Notes: a model not told the origin generated them from the sequence alone. A stretch of 33,770 nucleotides of DNA from Halanaerobium sp. (GCA_003070825.1 QBLP01000001.1:1-33770), one strand, 5' to 3'. Numbered from the stretch's first letter, positions 1 through 8,144 are shown. A program made the numbers and translations.

Positions 1-724
1 TCTGATCACTCTGAGCCTTTATTTCTTCCCACTTTTCTTCTGCAATCATATCTTTAGCTGTTGGATATAGAATATTATTTTCTTTAAAGATATGGTCCCT
101 TAAAGTAACCACAACATACTCTGAATGCATCTTTAATTCTTCTTTAAACCGATCAAAGTTCATCTCAGCAGCATTTTCTGCCAGCTTCATTATTTCTTCC
201 TTGTGGGGCCAGAGATCATCGTGCTCCATCCGCATAATTCTGGTTGGCCCTGTTACTCCGCCTTTATCCACCTCAGGGAAAAGAGTTTCTTCTTCTCTGG
301 TGTGGTGTTTTTCTGTATCCAGCAATTTAGTTCCGATCTCTTTTAATTCCTCAAATAGAGGGTTATCTGCCTCAAATTTATTTAGCTTTTGAATTTCTGC
401 ATTTAATTCATCCAAACGATCTAATATTTTCAGAATTTCTTCATGTTCAGAAATTAAAGTACTTAAAGGATGGCCAACTGGAACATTAGCCTTCAATGCC
501 TTTAATTCCTCTGCCATCGCTTCAATATGAGCAGTACAGAGGTGTCTTAATTCAGTTTCTTCTAAACCATCATTTATTAATTCCTGTTCAGCTTCAGATA
601 ATTCTTTAGCACTAATGCTGTTTATTAACTCCTGGGCCTCTTTTTTTACCTTTTCAGTTGCCTCACCACTATTTAGTCTTTCTAAAAGATTCTTAAGTTC
701 TTCTTTTCTTGTTTCTGCAGTCAT
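1..724 (-). CDS. DUF438 / hemerythrin HHE-domain protein (3' part off the window)
   Basis: The reading frame is open from an ATG at 724 to the window edge, giving 241 visible residues. The start is set by GGAGG about 7 bases upstream. The first ~75 residues look like a DUF438 domain (helical, with the typical LCTAHIEAM segment), followed by a four-helix hemerythrin-like region with iron-ligand candidates: H in ISEHEE, H in EKHHTREE with E nearby, H in MEHDDLWPH, H in MHSEY, and H in LRDHIFKENNILYP. Such proteins bind a di-iron centre and are thought to sense or scavenge O2 or NO. Family members often carry a C-terminal PAS domain; if present here it lies outside the window. A Crp/Fnr-type palindrome upstream matches the one in front of hcp, which supports a nitrosative-stress role. 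The family call is firm; the exact ligand is unknown. Confidence 0.88.
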   Translation of the reverse strand, partial: MTAETRKEELKNLLERLNSGEATEKVKKEAQELINSISAKELSEAEQELINDGLEETELRHLCTAHIEAMAEELKALKANVPVGHPLSTLISEHEEILKILDRLDELNAEIQKLNKFEADNPLFEELKEIGTKLLDTEKHHTREEETLFPEVDKGGVTGPTRIMRMEHDDLWPHKEEIMKLAENAAEMNFDRFKEELKMHSEYVVVTLRDHIFKENNILYPTAKDMIAEEKWEEIKAQSDQ

Positions 725-780
725 TGTACTGCCTCCTTATATTAATTATATTTAAACTTGAGTAATTTACTATGTTTTAA

Positions 781-826
781 TTATGACATTAATTTTAAGG
801 CAGTACTATGACATATATCACATAAA
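781..826 (-). promoter_or_regulatory. HcpR-like (Crp/Fnr family) site plus -10 box of the DUF438-hemerythrin gene
   Basis: On the minus strand a palindrome TTATGTGATATATGTCATAG occupies 807-826 (pattern TGTGA-N6-TCATA). A -10-like CATAAT lies at 781-786, its centre 33 bp from the palindrome centre. That is the class II activator geometry (site centred near -41.5) used by Crp/Fnr regulators. There is no good -35 hexamer, as expected for activator dependence. The same arrangement precedes hcp. Assignment to HcpR rather than another Crp/Fnr member is inference. Confidence 0.6.
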
Positions 827-905
827 TCATTATATTTTAAAATTAATTTACTGCTGTCTGCTGAGTTTAGGCTTTAAGATTAAGTTTTAAAATTAATGAC
901 TGCAA

Positions 906-941
906 TAAAAAAAGACCTGCCTACATAATGCAGACAGATCT
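906..941 (-). terminator. Intrinsic terminator downstream of hcp
   Basis: The minus-strand transcript can form AGATCTGTCTGCA pairing with TGTAGGCAGGTCT (G-U pairs included), followed directly by seven U residues (plus-strand A run 906-912). It lies about 50 bases after the hcp stop codon. Confidence 0.8.
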
Positions 942-991
942 CTAATAGGCATATTTACATTTTTGTCCAGGTACCCGGTACCCTCCTGGTT

Positions 992-2662
992 TTACTCACC
1001 AGCCATGATTGCGGCAACATCTTCTTTAACATCACCGGTTGGCTTAATATCAAACTTATCAACCAATACATTAAGCACATTTTCGGAAACAAATGCTGGC
1101 AGTGTGGGTCCAAGACGGATTCCTTTGACTCCTAAGGATAGCAGTGCAAGTAATACTGCTACAGCTTTCTGCTCATACCAGGCAATATCATAAGAAATTG
1201 GGAGGTCATTAATATCATCCACTCCCATAGCTTCTTTCAGCTGTAAAGCAATATAAGCTAAGGAATAAGAGTCATTACACTGACCTGCATCTAATACTCT
1301 TGGGATGCCACCGATATCTCCCAGGTCAAGCTTGTTGTAGCGGTACTTAGCACAGCCAGCTGTTAGAATTACAGCATCTTCTGGTAATTCTTTAGCTACA
1401 TCTGTAAAGTACTCTCTATCTTTAAAGCGGCCGTCACAACCACCCATTACTACAAAGCGGCCGATATCTCCATTTTCAACAGCTTCAATCACCTTGTCAG
1501 CAACGCTCATTACTGTATTACGAGCATAACCACCAGGGATTGTACCTTCTTCTAACTGAACTGGAGAATCACATGTTTTAGCCATTTCGATCAGCTCGGA
1601 GAAGTCTTTGCTTTCTCCTTCTTTACGGTCAGGAATATGAGTAACCTCAGGATATCCTGCCATACCTGTTGTAAAGATCCGATCCTTATATGAATCTTTA
1701 ACAGGGGTAATACAGTTTGTTGTCATCAGGATTGGACCATTAAATGATTCAAATTCCTTATCCTGGTGCCACCATGAGTTACCATAGTTACCAACAAAGT
1801 GATCATACTTTTTGAAAGCCGGATAGGAGTTAGCAGGCAGCATTTCACTGTGAGTATAAACATCTACTCCAGTACCTTCTGTCTGCTCTAATAACTCTTC
1901 CATATCTTTTAAGTCGTGACCACTGATTAGAATACCGGGGTTATCGCGAACACCAATATTTACATCAGTTGGCTCTGGGTGACCATAAGTAGAAGTATTA
2001 GCTTCATCTAAGAGAGCCATTGTTTCTACAGCCATCTCACCGGTTTCCATAACTAAACCTACAAGATCATCAACACTCATGCTGTCATCTGTTGTAGCAG
2101 CAAGACATTTTTGAGTAAATCTATCAATTTCTTCTTTATGCTTACCTAAAACTCTTGCGTGGTCACCGTAAGCTGCAATACCTTTAAGACCGTATGTAGC
2201 AAGCTCACGTAATGATCTAACATCAACATCTTCAGTTTCTAGAACCCCAACATCAGTACCCTTATCATAATAATCGCTTACATCATCACTATACCAGGTA
2301 GCATGTTCAGGTAACTCACCACTAAATTCTTCACCGTGATTTTCTTTATATGCTTTTTCAAATTCAGCCTTAACTTCATCTCTTAAAGCAAAAGATTCTT
2401 CAATTAAATCTTCAAATCTTTCAGCATCAAAGTTAGCATTAGTAATTGTGGCAAAAAGACCTTCCATAATAAATGGTGCAGTCTTATCTGACAGGTCAAC
2501 ACCCTCAGCCTTAGCTTTTTCTGCATAAACAGAAATACCTTTGAGAACAAATACTAATAAATCCTGTAGATTAGCAACATCTGCATCCTTACCACAGACA
2601 CCTCTTACAGTACAGCCTTCATTCTTTGCTGTTTCCTGACACTGATAACAAAACATGGACAT
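992..2662 (-). CDS. hcp: Hybrid cluster protein (hydroxylamine/NO reductase)
   Basis: The 556-residue protein has the usual length of class I Hcp from anaerobes. The N-terminal cysteines C5-X2-C8-X8-C17-X5-C23 fit the proximal Fe4S4 cluster of that class. The C-terminal half shows the hybrid-cluster ligand motifs GGCDGR, LTAGCAKYRYN and GQCNDSYSLAYIA. Hcp is cytoplasmic; it was named for hydroxylamine reduction and is now regarded mainly as a high-affinity NO reductase that protects against nitrosative stress. The start ATG follows GGGAGG at a normal distance. It is monocistronic: an intrinsic terminator follows, and an HcpR-like palindrome with a perfect TATAAT -10 lies 100-145 bp upstream. 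No separate Hcr reductase gene is present, so electrons probably come from ferredoxin or rubredoxin (inference). Confidence 0.97.
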   Translation of the reverse strand: MSMFCYQCQETAKNEGCTVRGVCGKDADVANLQDLLVFVLKGISVYAEKAKAEGVDLSDKTAPFIMEGLFATITNANFDAERFEDLIEESFALRDEVKAEFEKAYKENHGEEFSGELPEHATWYSDDVSDYYDKGTDVGVLETEDVDVRSLRELATYGLKGIAAYGDHARVLGKHKEEIDRFTQKCLAATTDDSMSVDDLVGLVMETGEMAVETMALLDEANTSTYGHPEPTDVNIGVRDNPGILISGHDLKDMEELLEQTEGTGVDVYTHSEMLPANSYPAFKKYDHFVGNYGNSWWHQDKEFESFNGPILMTTNCITPVKDSYKDRIFTTGMAGYPEVTHIPDRKEGESKDFSELIEMAKTCDSPVQLEEGTIPGGYARNTVMSVADKVIEAVENGDIGRFVVMGGCDGRFKDREYFTDVAKELPEDAVILTAGCAKYRYNKLDLGDIGGIPRVLDAGQCNDSYSLAYIALQLKEAMGVDDINDLPISYDIAWYEQKAVAVLLALLSLGVKGIRLGPTLPAFVSENVLNVLVDKFDIKPTGDVKEDVAAIMAGE

Positions 2663-2762
2663 AAATTATTCCTCCCTTGAAATAAATATATTCTGCAGTT
2701 TATGTAATTTATTTTCTGCAGTTGAAATTAAATTTGAATTACAAGTGCTTTACTCAAGTATT

Positions 2763-2807
2763 ATTATATAACTTTGAATATATTCTTCTATGATATAAGT
2801 CACAGAA
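2763..2807 (-). promoter_or_regulatory. HcpR-like (Crp/Fnr family) site plus -10 box of hcp
   Basis: On the minus strand the palindrome TTCTGTGACTTATATCATAG lies at 2788-2807 and a perfect TATAAT at 2763-2768; centre-to-centre distance is 32 bp. It differs from the DUF438-hemerythrin site at 4 of 20 positions and keeps TGTGA-N6-TCATAG. HcpR, a Crp/Fnr-family regulator, is known to control hcp through TGTGA-N6-TCACA type sites in several anaerobe groups. Confidence 0.68.
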
Positions 2808-2812
2808 GAAAA

Positions 2813-2985
2813 ATTTTCTTAACAAAAACACCTGCAGCAGGAATAACTTAAACTTACACTTACAATTATCTATCTAGCTTTACAATTGAATCAAATTGAC
2901 TGAATTCGATACAATTAATCTCAGCAAATAATAATCTTTTAATGCAAAATCTATTTAAATTCCGGCTGCAGGTATTGTTGAAAAT
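2813..2985. repeat. 173-bp element with imperfect terminal inverted repeats
   Basis: This fills most of the 350-base gene-free stretch between hcp and the ferritin-like gene. ACCTGCAGCAGGAAT (2830-2844) faces its near-perfect reverse complement at 2959-2973 (14 of 15), and the pairing extends outward with gaps to ATTTTC (2813-2818) and GAAAAT (2980-2985). The interior is AT-rich with no ORF. It could be a MITE-like relic or a long hairpin that ends the ferritin-like gene transcript. I see no clear target-site duplication. Confidence 0.5.
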
Positions 2986-3012
2986 ATTTTATTAGTTATC
3001 TAAATTGTTATT

Positions 3013-3504
3013 TTAATAATCTTCTAAGTGATACCACTCAGCATCTTCTAACCAGGTATTAGGACGATCTACCATTTCGGTAATATTATCCATGATTTTT
3101 TCGTGCTTCTTTTCTTCTTCTGCCAGACGCTTAAAGGTCTTTTTGACAAGCTCAGAATCTGATTCTTCCGCTTTTTCGGTATAGAATTCATAACTCTTTC
3201 TTTCTAAATCAATTGCCTTTTTATAAACATCTACCTGTTCTTCCGGCATTACATCATCACCAGTAGGCATATTATCAGCAATTTTATCAAAGGCTTCCTT
3301 GGCTTTAGGCAGAATTCCGGACTCTACTTCGTCAACCTCTTTGTTTTCTTTTAACTGGCGCACAATATTTTCATGCTTTTTTTCTTCCTCTGCCAGTTCT
3401 AAAAATACCTTTTTTAAATCCTCATGACTGGTATTGGCTGCACACTCTTCGTAAAACTCACGATTTTCAATTTCAAAGTCAATAGCAAAATCATAAATAT
3501 TCAT
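3013..3504 (-). CDS. Ferritin-family (rubrerythrin-like) di-iron protein
   Basis: This 163-residue protein is built of two similar halves. Each carries the E...E(x)nE-K-K-H pattern of ferritin-like four-helix bundles: IDFEIENREFYEE followed by ELAEEEKKHENIV, then IDLERKSYEFYTE followed by RLAEEEKKHEKIM. It lacks the C-terminal rubredoxin domain (no CxxC), so it is a rubrerythrin-like protein rather than classical rubrerythrin. Family members bind di-iron and reduce peroxide or store iron in the cytoplasm of anaerobes. The start follows AAGGAGG. It lies 90 bp downstream of korB with a possible own promoter in the gap. The substrate is not determined by sequence. Confidence 0.85.
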   Translation of the reverse strand: MNIYDFAIDFEIENREFYEECAANTSHEDLKKVFLELAEEEKKHENIVRQLKENKEVDEVESGILPKAKEAFDKIADNMPTGDDVMPEEQVDVYKKAIDLERKSYEFYTEKAEESDSELVKKTFKRLAEEEKKHEKIMDNITEMVDRPNTWLEDAEWYHLEDY

Positions 3505-3536
3505 AATTATAAGCCTCCTTAAATATTTTTATCTCC

Positions 3537-3564
3537 ATTTTATTTTCTCCATCTTACTGGACAA
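3537..3564 (-). promoter_or_regulatory. Possible sigma-A promoter for the ferritin-like gene
   Basis: On the minus strand TTGTCC (3559-3564) and TAAAAT (3537-3542) are 16 bp apart, about 33 bp before the start codon. The match is moderate and the gene could also be read from korAB. Confidence 0.4.
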
Positions 3565-3594
3565 TTAATTTTTATTCAGAATTAAATCAGCTTC

Positions 3595-4446
3595 TTATTT
3601 GAATTCATCAATTAAGAATTTCAGATCATCAACTTCAACATCACGCTCAACTAAGGCTTTATCCTCTAAGTAAGGCATTCGATCCCTGAAGGTCGGCTTT
3701 TCTTCTCTGTAGATAATTCCAATTGGAATTTTATCTCCAAATTCCTGAGCTACCTTCATTGCAGCTGCGTGGTCAGTTGGATCATGATCTTCTAATTTAT
3801 AGACTCGTTTATTGTACCACTGATAGGTATTAATTTTATTAAAGGAAACACAGGGCTGGAAAATATCAATTAAAGCATAACCCTTGTGCTTTTTAGCTTC
3901 TCGAATCATTTCTTTAAGGTGCTCCCGGTCACCAACACTACTGCGGGCAACAAAGCTGGCCTTCATTCCAACTGCAAATTGAACTGGATTTAAGGGCTCA
4001 GCGTTAACTCCATGAGTCTGAACTGGAGTTCTCAGCTCCGGCACACTTGTTGGAGAAGCCTGGCCTTTGGTTAAACCATAAATCTGGTTATCGTGGACCA
4101 GATGAATAATATCCGGATTCCTTCTTATATTGTGCAAAATATGATTTCCACCCTCACCATAACTACAGCCATCTCCAGATTCAACAATTACTGTCATCTT
4201 AGGATTGGCAACTCTCATTCCGATTGCAGGTGGTAGTGAGCGTCCGTGCAGTCCATTGAAACCATTAACTTTAATATAATGAGGCATCTTAGCTGCCTGT
4301 CCGATTCCGGTATACATTGTAACTTCTTCCGGTTTTAAATCCATCTCAGCTAAAGCATCAGCCAGAGCGGTTCTTAAAGGAAAGTTACCACAGCCCGGAC
4401 ACCAGGCAGTTTCGCGGTCAGCTTGATAAATATTTTTATCTACCAT
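3595..4446 (-). CDS. korB: 2-oxoacid:ferredoxin oxidoreductase, beta subunit
   Basis: The 283-residue protein has the TPP-binding signature GDGCSYGEGGNHILHNIRRN and the NQIYGLTKGQ segment typical of the beta subunit of 2-oxoglutarate/2-oxoacid:ferredoxin oxidoreductases, with the N-terminal WCPGCGNF cysteine motif. With the alpha/gamma subunit it oxidatively decarboxylates a 2-oxoacid to an acyl-CoA and reduces ferredoxin. Its ATG overlaps the korA stop by one base (TAATG), so the two are translationally coupled. No separate ferredoxin-like delta subunit is encoded, as usual for KorAB. 2-oxoglutarate is the likely substrate from family resemblance; branched-chain oxoacids are possible. Confidence 0.93.
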   Translation of the reverse strand: MVDKNIYQADRETAWCPGCGNFPLRTALADALAEMDLKPEEVTMYTGIGQAAKMPHYIKVNGFNGLHGRSLPPAIGMRVANPKMTVIVESGDGCSYGEGGNHILHNIRRNPDIIHLVHDNQIYGLTKGQASPTSVPELRTPVQTHGVNAEPLNPVQFAVGMKASFVARSSVGDREHLKEMIREAKKHKGYALIDIFQPCVSFNKINTYQWYNKRVYKLEDHDPTDHAAAMKVAQEFGDKIPIGIIYREEKPTFRDRMPYLEDKALVERDVEVDDLKFLIDEFK

Positions 4447-6122
4447 TATTTACTCACCTCTTCTTTAAATCTTCTGTAGATTTCCTGACCTGAAAAAGGT
4501 CTTCCATCATCTTTTAAGATATTATAGTCTGCTTTGATTCCTGTTTCACTGCGTACAAGTCTGTCGAATTGCGCACCAGCATTATTTTCTACAAAGACTA
4601 ATTTAGCATCTGTTGCTGCCAGTTCTTCTAATTTTTTAGTCGGCAGCGGCCAGAGATCATTAAATTCTAAATGTCCTACATTATATTCATCAGAAAGAAT
4701 CTTTCTTCCTTCTCTAAGTGGCCCGGCAGTTGAACCCCAGCCAACTAAAATATAATCAGGCGCTTCTGGTCCTGTATATTCTGGCTCCAGCAGATCTTCT
4801 GCTGCTAATTTTTTCATTTTTTTAGTTCTTTTGGCAACCATCTTATCTCTTGTTTCTCCGTCTTCTACAATATGAGCATATTCGTCATGCTCATCACTGT
4901 CTAATAAAACTATATTATCTTTAAGCTGGCCCGGATAGGCGCGGGGAGAAATTCCATCTTCAGTATATTTATAGCGCTTATACTCTCCTTCTACCTCTGC
5001 CGGATCAACTAAATGTCTTTCAATTTTCATCTCAGATGTATCTATTACTGGAATAGTTTTAGAACCATCACCAATAAACTGATCGGAAAGAATAATTACT
5101 GGAATCTGATATTTATCAGCCAGATTCATCGCTCTAAAGGTCTGATAAACTGCATCTTCCTGATCCTTGGGCGCTAAAACCATCAGTGGAAACTCATCCT
5201 GAGCAATATTAACTGCAAAAAGCAGATCTCCCTGACCGGTTCTGGTAGGTAAACCTGTGGCCGGACCCGGACGCTGTACATCGGCAATTACAATTGGTGT
5301 CTCTGTAATTCCAGCCAGTCCAACTCCTTCAGCCATTAGAGCCAGGCCTCCACCTGAGGTACCTGTCATCGAGCGCATGCCTGCATAGGAACCACCAAGT
5401 GCCATATTAATCGAGGCAATCTCATCTTCAGACTGCTCAACAACTATGCCCAGTTCTTCCTGTTTACTGGCTACATAATGTAAGATACCAGTTGAAGGTG
5501 ACATCGGATAGGCTGTATAGTAACTTAAGCCACCAAGTAAAGCACCTAAACCAACTGCACTGTTACCGTCAATCACCATTCTATCTTCTTTTTTACCGAG
5601 GTCTTTAAGATTATATAATTGATCTACTGCTTCATAACCTTTTTTAAGTAATTCAAGATTGTCATCAATAACTGATTCTTTTTTAGCAAAGTGTTCTTTT
5701 ACTGCTTCTTCAGCCTGATCTGTAGGCAGTCCCATAATTTTAAAAGCAGCACCAACATAGACAGTATTGACCGCTCGGGGGTTAACCTCTTTCGCCATTC
5801 CCCTGGCATCAATATATACCATCTCATCCTTATCTGATTCAACTTCAGAAAGAATTGTTCCATCTTCATTCATTTCTGAGCGGTGAATCTCTACACTTTC
5901 ATCATTTAAAGCTAAAAGTAAATCTATTCCCTCATCCGGTCCTTCTACTTTTTGATCACTTATTCTGATCTGCATAAAGTTATGGCCACCTCTAACACGT
6001 GACATATAATCTTTAGTGCTGTATAAGTAATAACCGTGACGGGAAAAAGTTTTGGTCAGCATTGCTTCTACTGTTTTTAAACCCTGACCTGCTTCTCCAG
6101 CAATTACAATGTTAAAATCCAA
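4446..6122 (-). CDS. korA: 2-oxoacid:ferredoxin oxidoreductase, fused gamma-alpha subunit
   Basis: The N-terminal ~190 residues are the gamma domain (VIAGEAGQGLKTVE near the start) and the rest is the alpha/pyrimidine-binding part (YPMSPSTGILH, VEQSEDEIASINMALGGSYAG, TSGGGLALM), the usual KorA gamma-alpha fusion. I choose a TTG start at 6122 (558 residues) because AAAGGAGGT lies 7 bases before it and LDFNIVIAGEAGQG begins the family-typical domain; the longer ATG frame reaching 6173 would run through the ribosome-binding site. It is the first gene of a korA-korB pair. A short inverted repeat of CTCTCT/AGAGAG lies in the 5' region around 6190-6222, but I cannot assign a firm promoter. Confidence 0.92.
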   Translation of the reverse strand: MDFNIVIAGEAGQGLKTVEAMLTKTFSRHGYYLYSTKDYMSRVRGGHNFMQIRISDQKVEGPDEGIDLLLALNDESVEIHRSEMNEDGTILSEVESDKDEMVYIDARGMAKEVNPRAVNTVYVGAAFKIMGLPTDQAEEAVKEHFAKKESVIDDNLELLKKGYEAVDQLYNLKDLGKKEDRMVIDGNSAVGLGALLGGLSYYTAYPMSPSTGILHYVASKQEELGIVVEQSEDEIASINMALGGSYAGMRSMTGTSGGGLALMAEGVGLAGITETPIVIADVQRPGPATGLPTRTGQGDLLFAVNIAQDEFPLMVLAPKDQEDAVYQTFRAMNLADKYQIPVIILSDQFIGDGSKTIPVIDTSEMKIERHLVDPAEVEGEYKRYKYTEDGISPRAYPGQLKDNIVLLDSDEHDEYAHIVEDGETRDKMVAKRTKKMKKLAAEDLLEPEYTGPEAPDYILVGWGSTAGPLREGRKILSDEYNVGHLEFNDLWPLPTKKLEELAATDAKLVFVENNAGAQFDRLVRSETGIKADYNILKDDGRPFSGQEIYRRFKEEVSK

Positions 6123-6314
6123 TCTTATTACCTCCTTTGCGAATTCCCAAATCTTATTTTCTCTTTTTAACAAAACTTGAGTTATACTCTCTGTCTAATA
6201 TATATTATTCAAGAGAGAGCTGGTAAATCCTGCTTGCGAATGGAAATATTTTGGCTTGATTTTAGAAAGATTTTGATTTATCTAATACTAAAAATAATTA
6301 TTGTTACTGACAAT

Positions 6315-6350
6315 AAAAAGCTCCCGGTTAAAATAATTTTAACTGAGAGC
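6315..6350 (-). terminator. Intrinsic terminator downstream of the UDP-GlcNAc 2-epimerase gene
   Basis: The minus-strand RNA has GCTC...GTTAAAAT pairing with ATTTTAAC...GAGC (6320-6350) and then five U residues. It lies 27 bases past the wecB stop. Confidence 0.85.
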
Positions 6351-6376
6351 CCTCTAAAAAATCTCATATTTTATTA

Positions 6377-7531
6377 TTAATTAAAATCATTCGGCCTTTG
6401 TTGACTAAATTCAAAATGAAAATCCATCGCTTTTATAATTCTTTCTACAGCCTTACCATCCCCATAGGGGTTGACAGCTGCCGCATGTTTATTATACTCC
6501 CTGCTGTCAGTTAGTAATTTATAAGCCTGCTGATAAATATCATCATACTCAGTTCCAACTTTAAGCACTGTTCCAGCTTCTACAGCCTCCGGTCTTTCGG
6601 TTGTATCTCTTAAGACTAATACCGGTTTGCCGAGTGAAGGCGCTTCTTCCTGAATTCCACCGGAATCGGTAAGCACCAGGTCAACTCTGGCCATCAAATT
6701 GGCAAAGGGTAAATAATCAAGCGGCTCAATTAAATGGATCTGATTATTCTCTGCCAGCATTTTTTTACTCAGCTCTCGAATCACCGGATTTAGATGGACT
6801 GGAAAAATAACTTCTAAATCTGAAATCTGCTCTGTTAAGTCTCTCACCGCTCTAAAGATATTTTCCATCGGCTGGCCTAAATTCTCCCGGCGGTGAGCTG
6901 TCAGCAGTATTACCTTTTTTTCTGCAAAATTCATCTTTTTAAGCAGCGGATTTTCAAACTGATAATCCTCATCTACCACGGAAAGCAGGGCATCAATAAC
7001 TGTATTTCCGGTCACAAAAATCTTATCTTCTGCAGTATTTTCCAGCAGCAAATTCGCTTTAGCTTTGCTGGTAGGGGCAAAATTGAGGTCAGCCAGCACT
7101 CCTGTCAGCTGTCTGTTCATCTCCTCCGGGAAGGGTGAATATTTATTATGAGTCCTTAAGCCTGCCTCCACATGAGCAATATCTATCTGATTGTAAAAAG
7201 CAGTCAGGGCTCCAATAAAGGTGGAGGATGTATCCCCATGGACCAGTAAAAGATCGGGTTTTTCTTCACTCAAAATGCCATCCAGTTTGTTAATTATTCT
7301 GGCAGAAAGGCCGCTTAAAGTCTGCCTGTCCTGCATAATATCCAGATCATAATCAGCTTCCAGCTTAAAAAGATCCATTACCTGATCCAGCATTTCTCTG
7401 TGCTGAGCGGTTACTGTAATTACTAATTTATAGTTTTCATTTTTCTTAACTGCCTTCAGGAGAGGCGCCATCTTAATTGCTTCCGGTCTGGTTCCAAAAA
7501 CAGCCATGATTTTTTTCTGCATCTTAACCAT
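6377..7531 (-). CDS. wecB: UDP-N-acetylglucosamine 2-epimerase (non-hydrolysing)
   Basis: At 384 residues this matches the non-hydrolysing family, which interconverts UDP-GlcNAc and UDP-ManNAc for cell-surface polysaccharide synthesis. Diagnostic segments are FGTRPEAIKMAPL at the N-terminus, HVEAGLRTHNKYSPFPEEMNR in the middle and SGGIQEEAPSLGKPVLVLR with TERPEAVEAGT near the C-terminus. The ATG at 7531 lies 2 bases after the stop of the upstream DUF6530 gene; an internal ATG at 7522 with AAGGATGG 5 bases upstream is an alternative start. It is expected to be co-transcribed with the upstream gene and ends at its own terminator. No other surface-sugar genes are adjacent, so the pathway it serves is open. 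Confidence 0.95.
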   Translation of the reverse strand: MVKMQKKIMAVFGTRPEAIKMAPLLKAVKKNENYKLVITVTAQHREMLDQVMDLFKLEADYDLDIMQDRQTLSGLSARIINKLDGILSEEKPDLLLVHGDTSSTFIGALTAFYNQIDIAHVEAGLRTHNKYSPFPEEMNRQLTGVLADLNFAPTSKAKANLLLENTAEDKIFVTGNTVIDALLSVVDEDYQFENPLLKKMNFAEKKVILLTAHRRENLGQPMENIFRAVRDLTEQISDLEVIFPVHLNPVIRELSKKMLAENNQIHLIEPLDYLPFANLMARVDLVLTDSGGIQEEAPSLGKPVLVLRDTTERPEAVEAGTVLKVGTEYDDIYQQAYKLLTDSREYNKHAAAVNPYGDGKAVERIIKAMDFHFEFSQQRPNDFN

Positions 7532-7533
7532 CC

Positions 7534-8013
7534 TTAATACCCCATATCTTTTAAAATTCTTGCCAGCACCGATAACCTCTCACCAATCAGTTCATTGTCA
7601 TTTCGCAGTGCCTGGTCAAAAAGTTTAATGTCTTCTTCCAGATTTTCATTATCTTCTGCAACTGCAACTGTCATTGCATCACCCTGGAGACCAACTCTGT
7701 CCAGCTGTGGATTTTCCTGGTCATATAAATTTTCGTAGCGGTAAGCTTCTCTAAAATGCTTGGAAGTCCTGGCAACTAAAATTGCAAGGTCAAGCACCCG
7801 ATGTAGGGGTAACTCCTCTGACTGCCTGGACCATTTATTTCCTGTATGGCGCCAGACTTTGGCGGAAATATCTACTTTACCGCGATCATTCCACTGAGCT
7901 AAACCTAAAGAAAGTCCTTTAGCATCAGAATCATAAGCATTCCTGCCGTCAATATTTTCGTAATTCTCACAGACAATTACCGGCTTGTGTTTTAAACTTG
8001 TTGGTATTTTCAT
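7534..8013 (-). CDS. DUF6530-type protein of unknown function
   Basis: This 159-residue soluble protein has no signal peptide or membrane segment. It resembles, from memory, the DUF6530 family, whose hallmark is a conserved N-terminal stretch like this one (DSDAKGLSLGLAQWNDRGKVD, then AKVWRHT and WSRQSEELPLHRVLDLAI). Conserved charged and aromatic residues suggest a binding or catalytic pocket, but no known motif is recognisable. The gene has a perfect-looking sigma-A promoter with a palindromic operator at the start site and is coupled to wecB two bases downstream. I would not assign a function; a link to nucleotide-sugar or cell-wall metabolism is only suggested by context. Confidence 0.75.
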   Translation of the reverse strand: MKIPTSLKHKPVIVCENYENIDGRNAYDSDAKGLSLGLAQWNDRGKVDISAKVWRHTGNKWSRQSEELPLHRVLDLAILVARTSKHFREAYRYENLYDQENPQLDRVGLQGDAMTVAVAEDNENLEEDIKLFDQALRNDNELIGERLSVLARILKDMGY

Positions 8014-8039
8014 TTTTAGACCTCCATTATATTTACTAG

Positions 8040-8056
8040 TTTAGTAAATTACTAAA
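8040..8056 (-). promoter_or_regulatory. Operator palindrome at the start of the DUF6530-wecB transcript
   Basis: TTTAGTAA and TTACTAAA form perfect 8-bp arms around one central base. The site begins a few bases after the predicted transcription start (about 8060), an ideal repressor position. Partial copies (ACTAGT, AATTACTA) extend it on both sides. I do not recognise the regulator. Confidence 0.6.
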
Positions 8057-8066
8057 TTACTACTTA

Positions 8067-8095
8067 AGTATAATCCTCTTTTTGCTTGCTGTCAA
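8067..8095 (-). promoter_or_regulatory. Strong sigma-A promoter of DUF6530-wecB
   Basis: The minus strand reads TTGACA (8090-8095), 17 bp, then TATACT (8067-8072), a near-consensus housekeeping promoter. The 5' leader would be about 45 bases. Confidence 0.85.
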
Positions 8096-8100
8096 GACTC

Positions 8101-8136
8101 TAAAAAAATTAAAACTGCAGTCATTTAAACTGCAGT
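8101..8136 (-). terminator. Intrinsic terminator of the TIGR03915/radical-SAM pair
   Basis: Two copies of ACTGCAGT (8114-8121 and 8129-8136) pair across a 7-base loop, followed on the minus strand by a U-rich tail (plus-strand A-rich 8101-8113). It sits just before the -35 box of the next transcript. Confidence 0.75.
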
Positions 8137-8144
8137 AAAAAATT

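Noticed and set aside
968..990. Tandem GGTACC words and CCAGG/CCTGG just after the hcp stop
   Set aside because: A weak local palindrome without a U tail; the stronger terminator at 906-941 explains transcript ending.
756..6182. Word ACTTGAGT (either strand) in the 5' regions of the DUF438 gene (756-763), hcp (2752-2759) and korA (6175-6182)
   Set aside because: An 8-base word is expected about once by chance in this length on both strands; three copies are suggestive, but positions and orientation differ relative to the promoters.
6177..6380. 67-residue plus-strand ORF in the korA-wecB gap
   Set aside because: It runs through the wecB terminator hairpin, has no ribosome site, and resembles nothing known.
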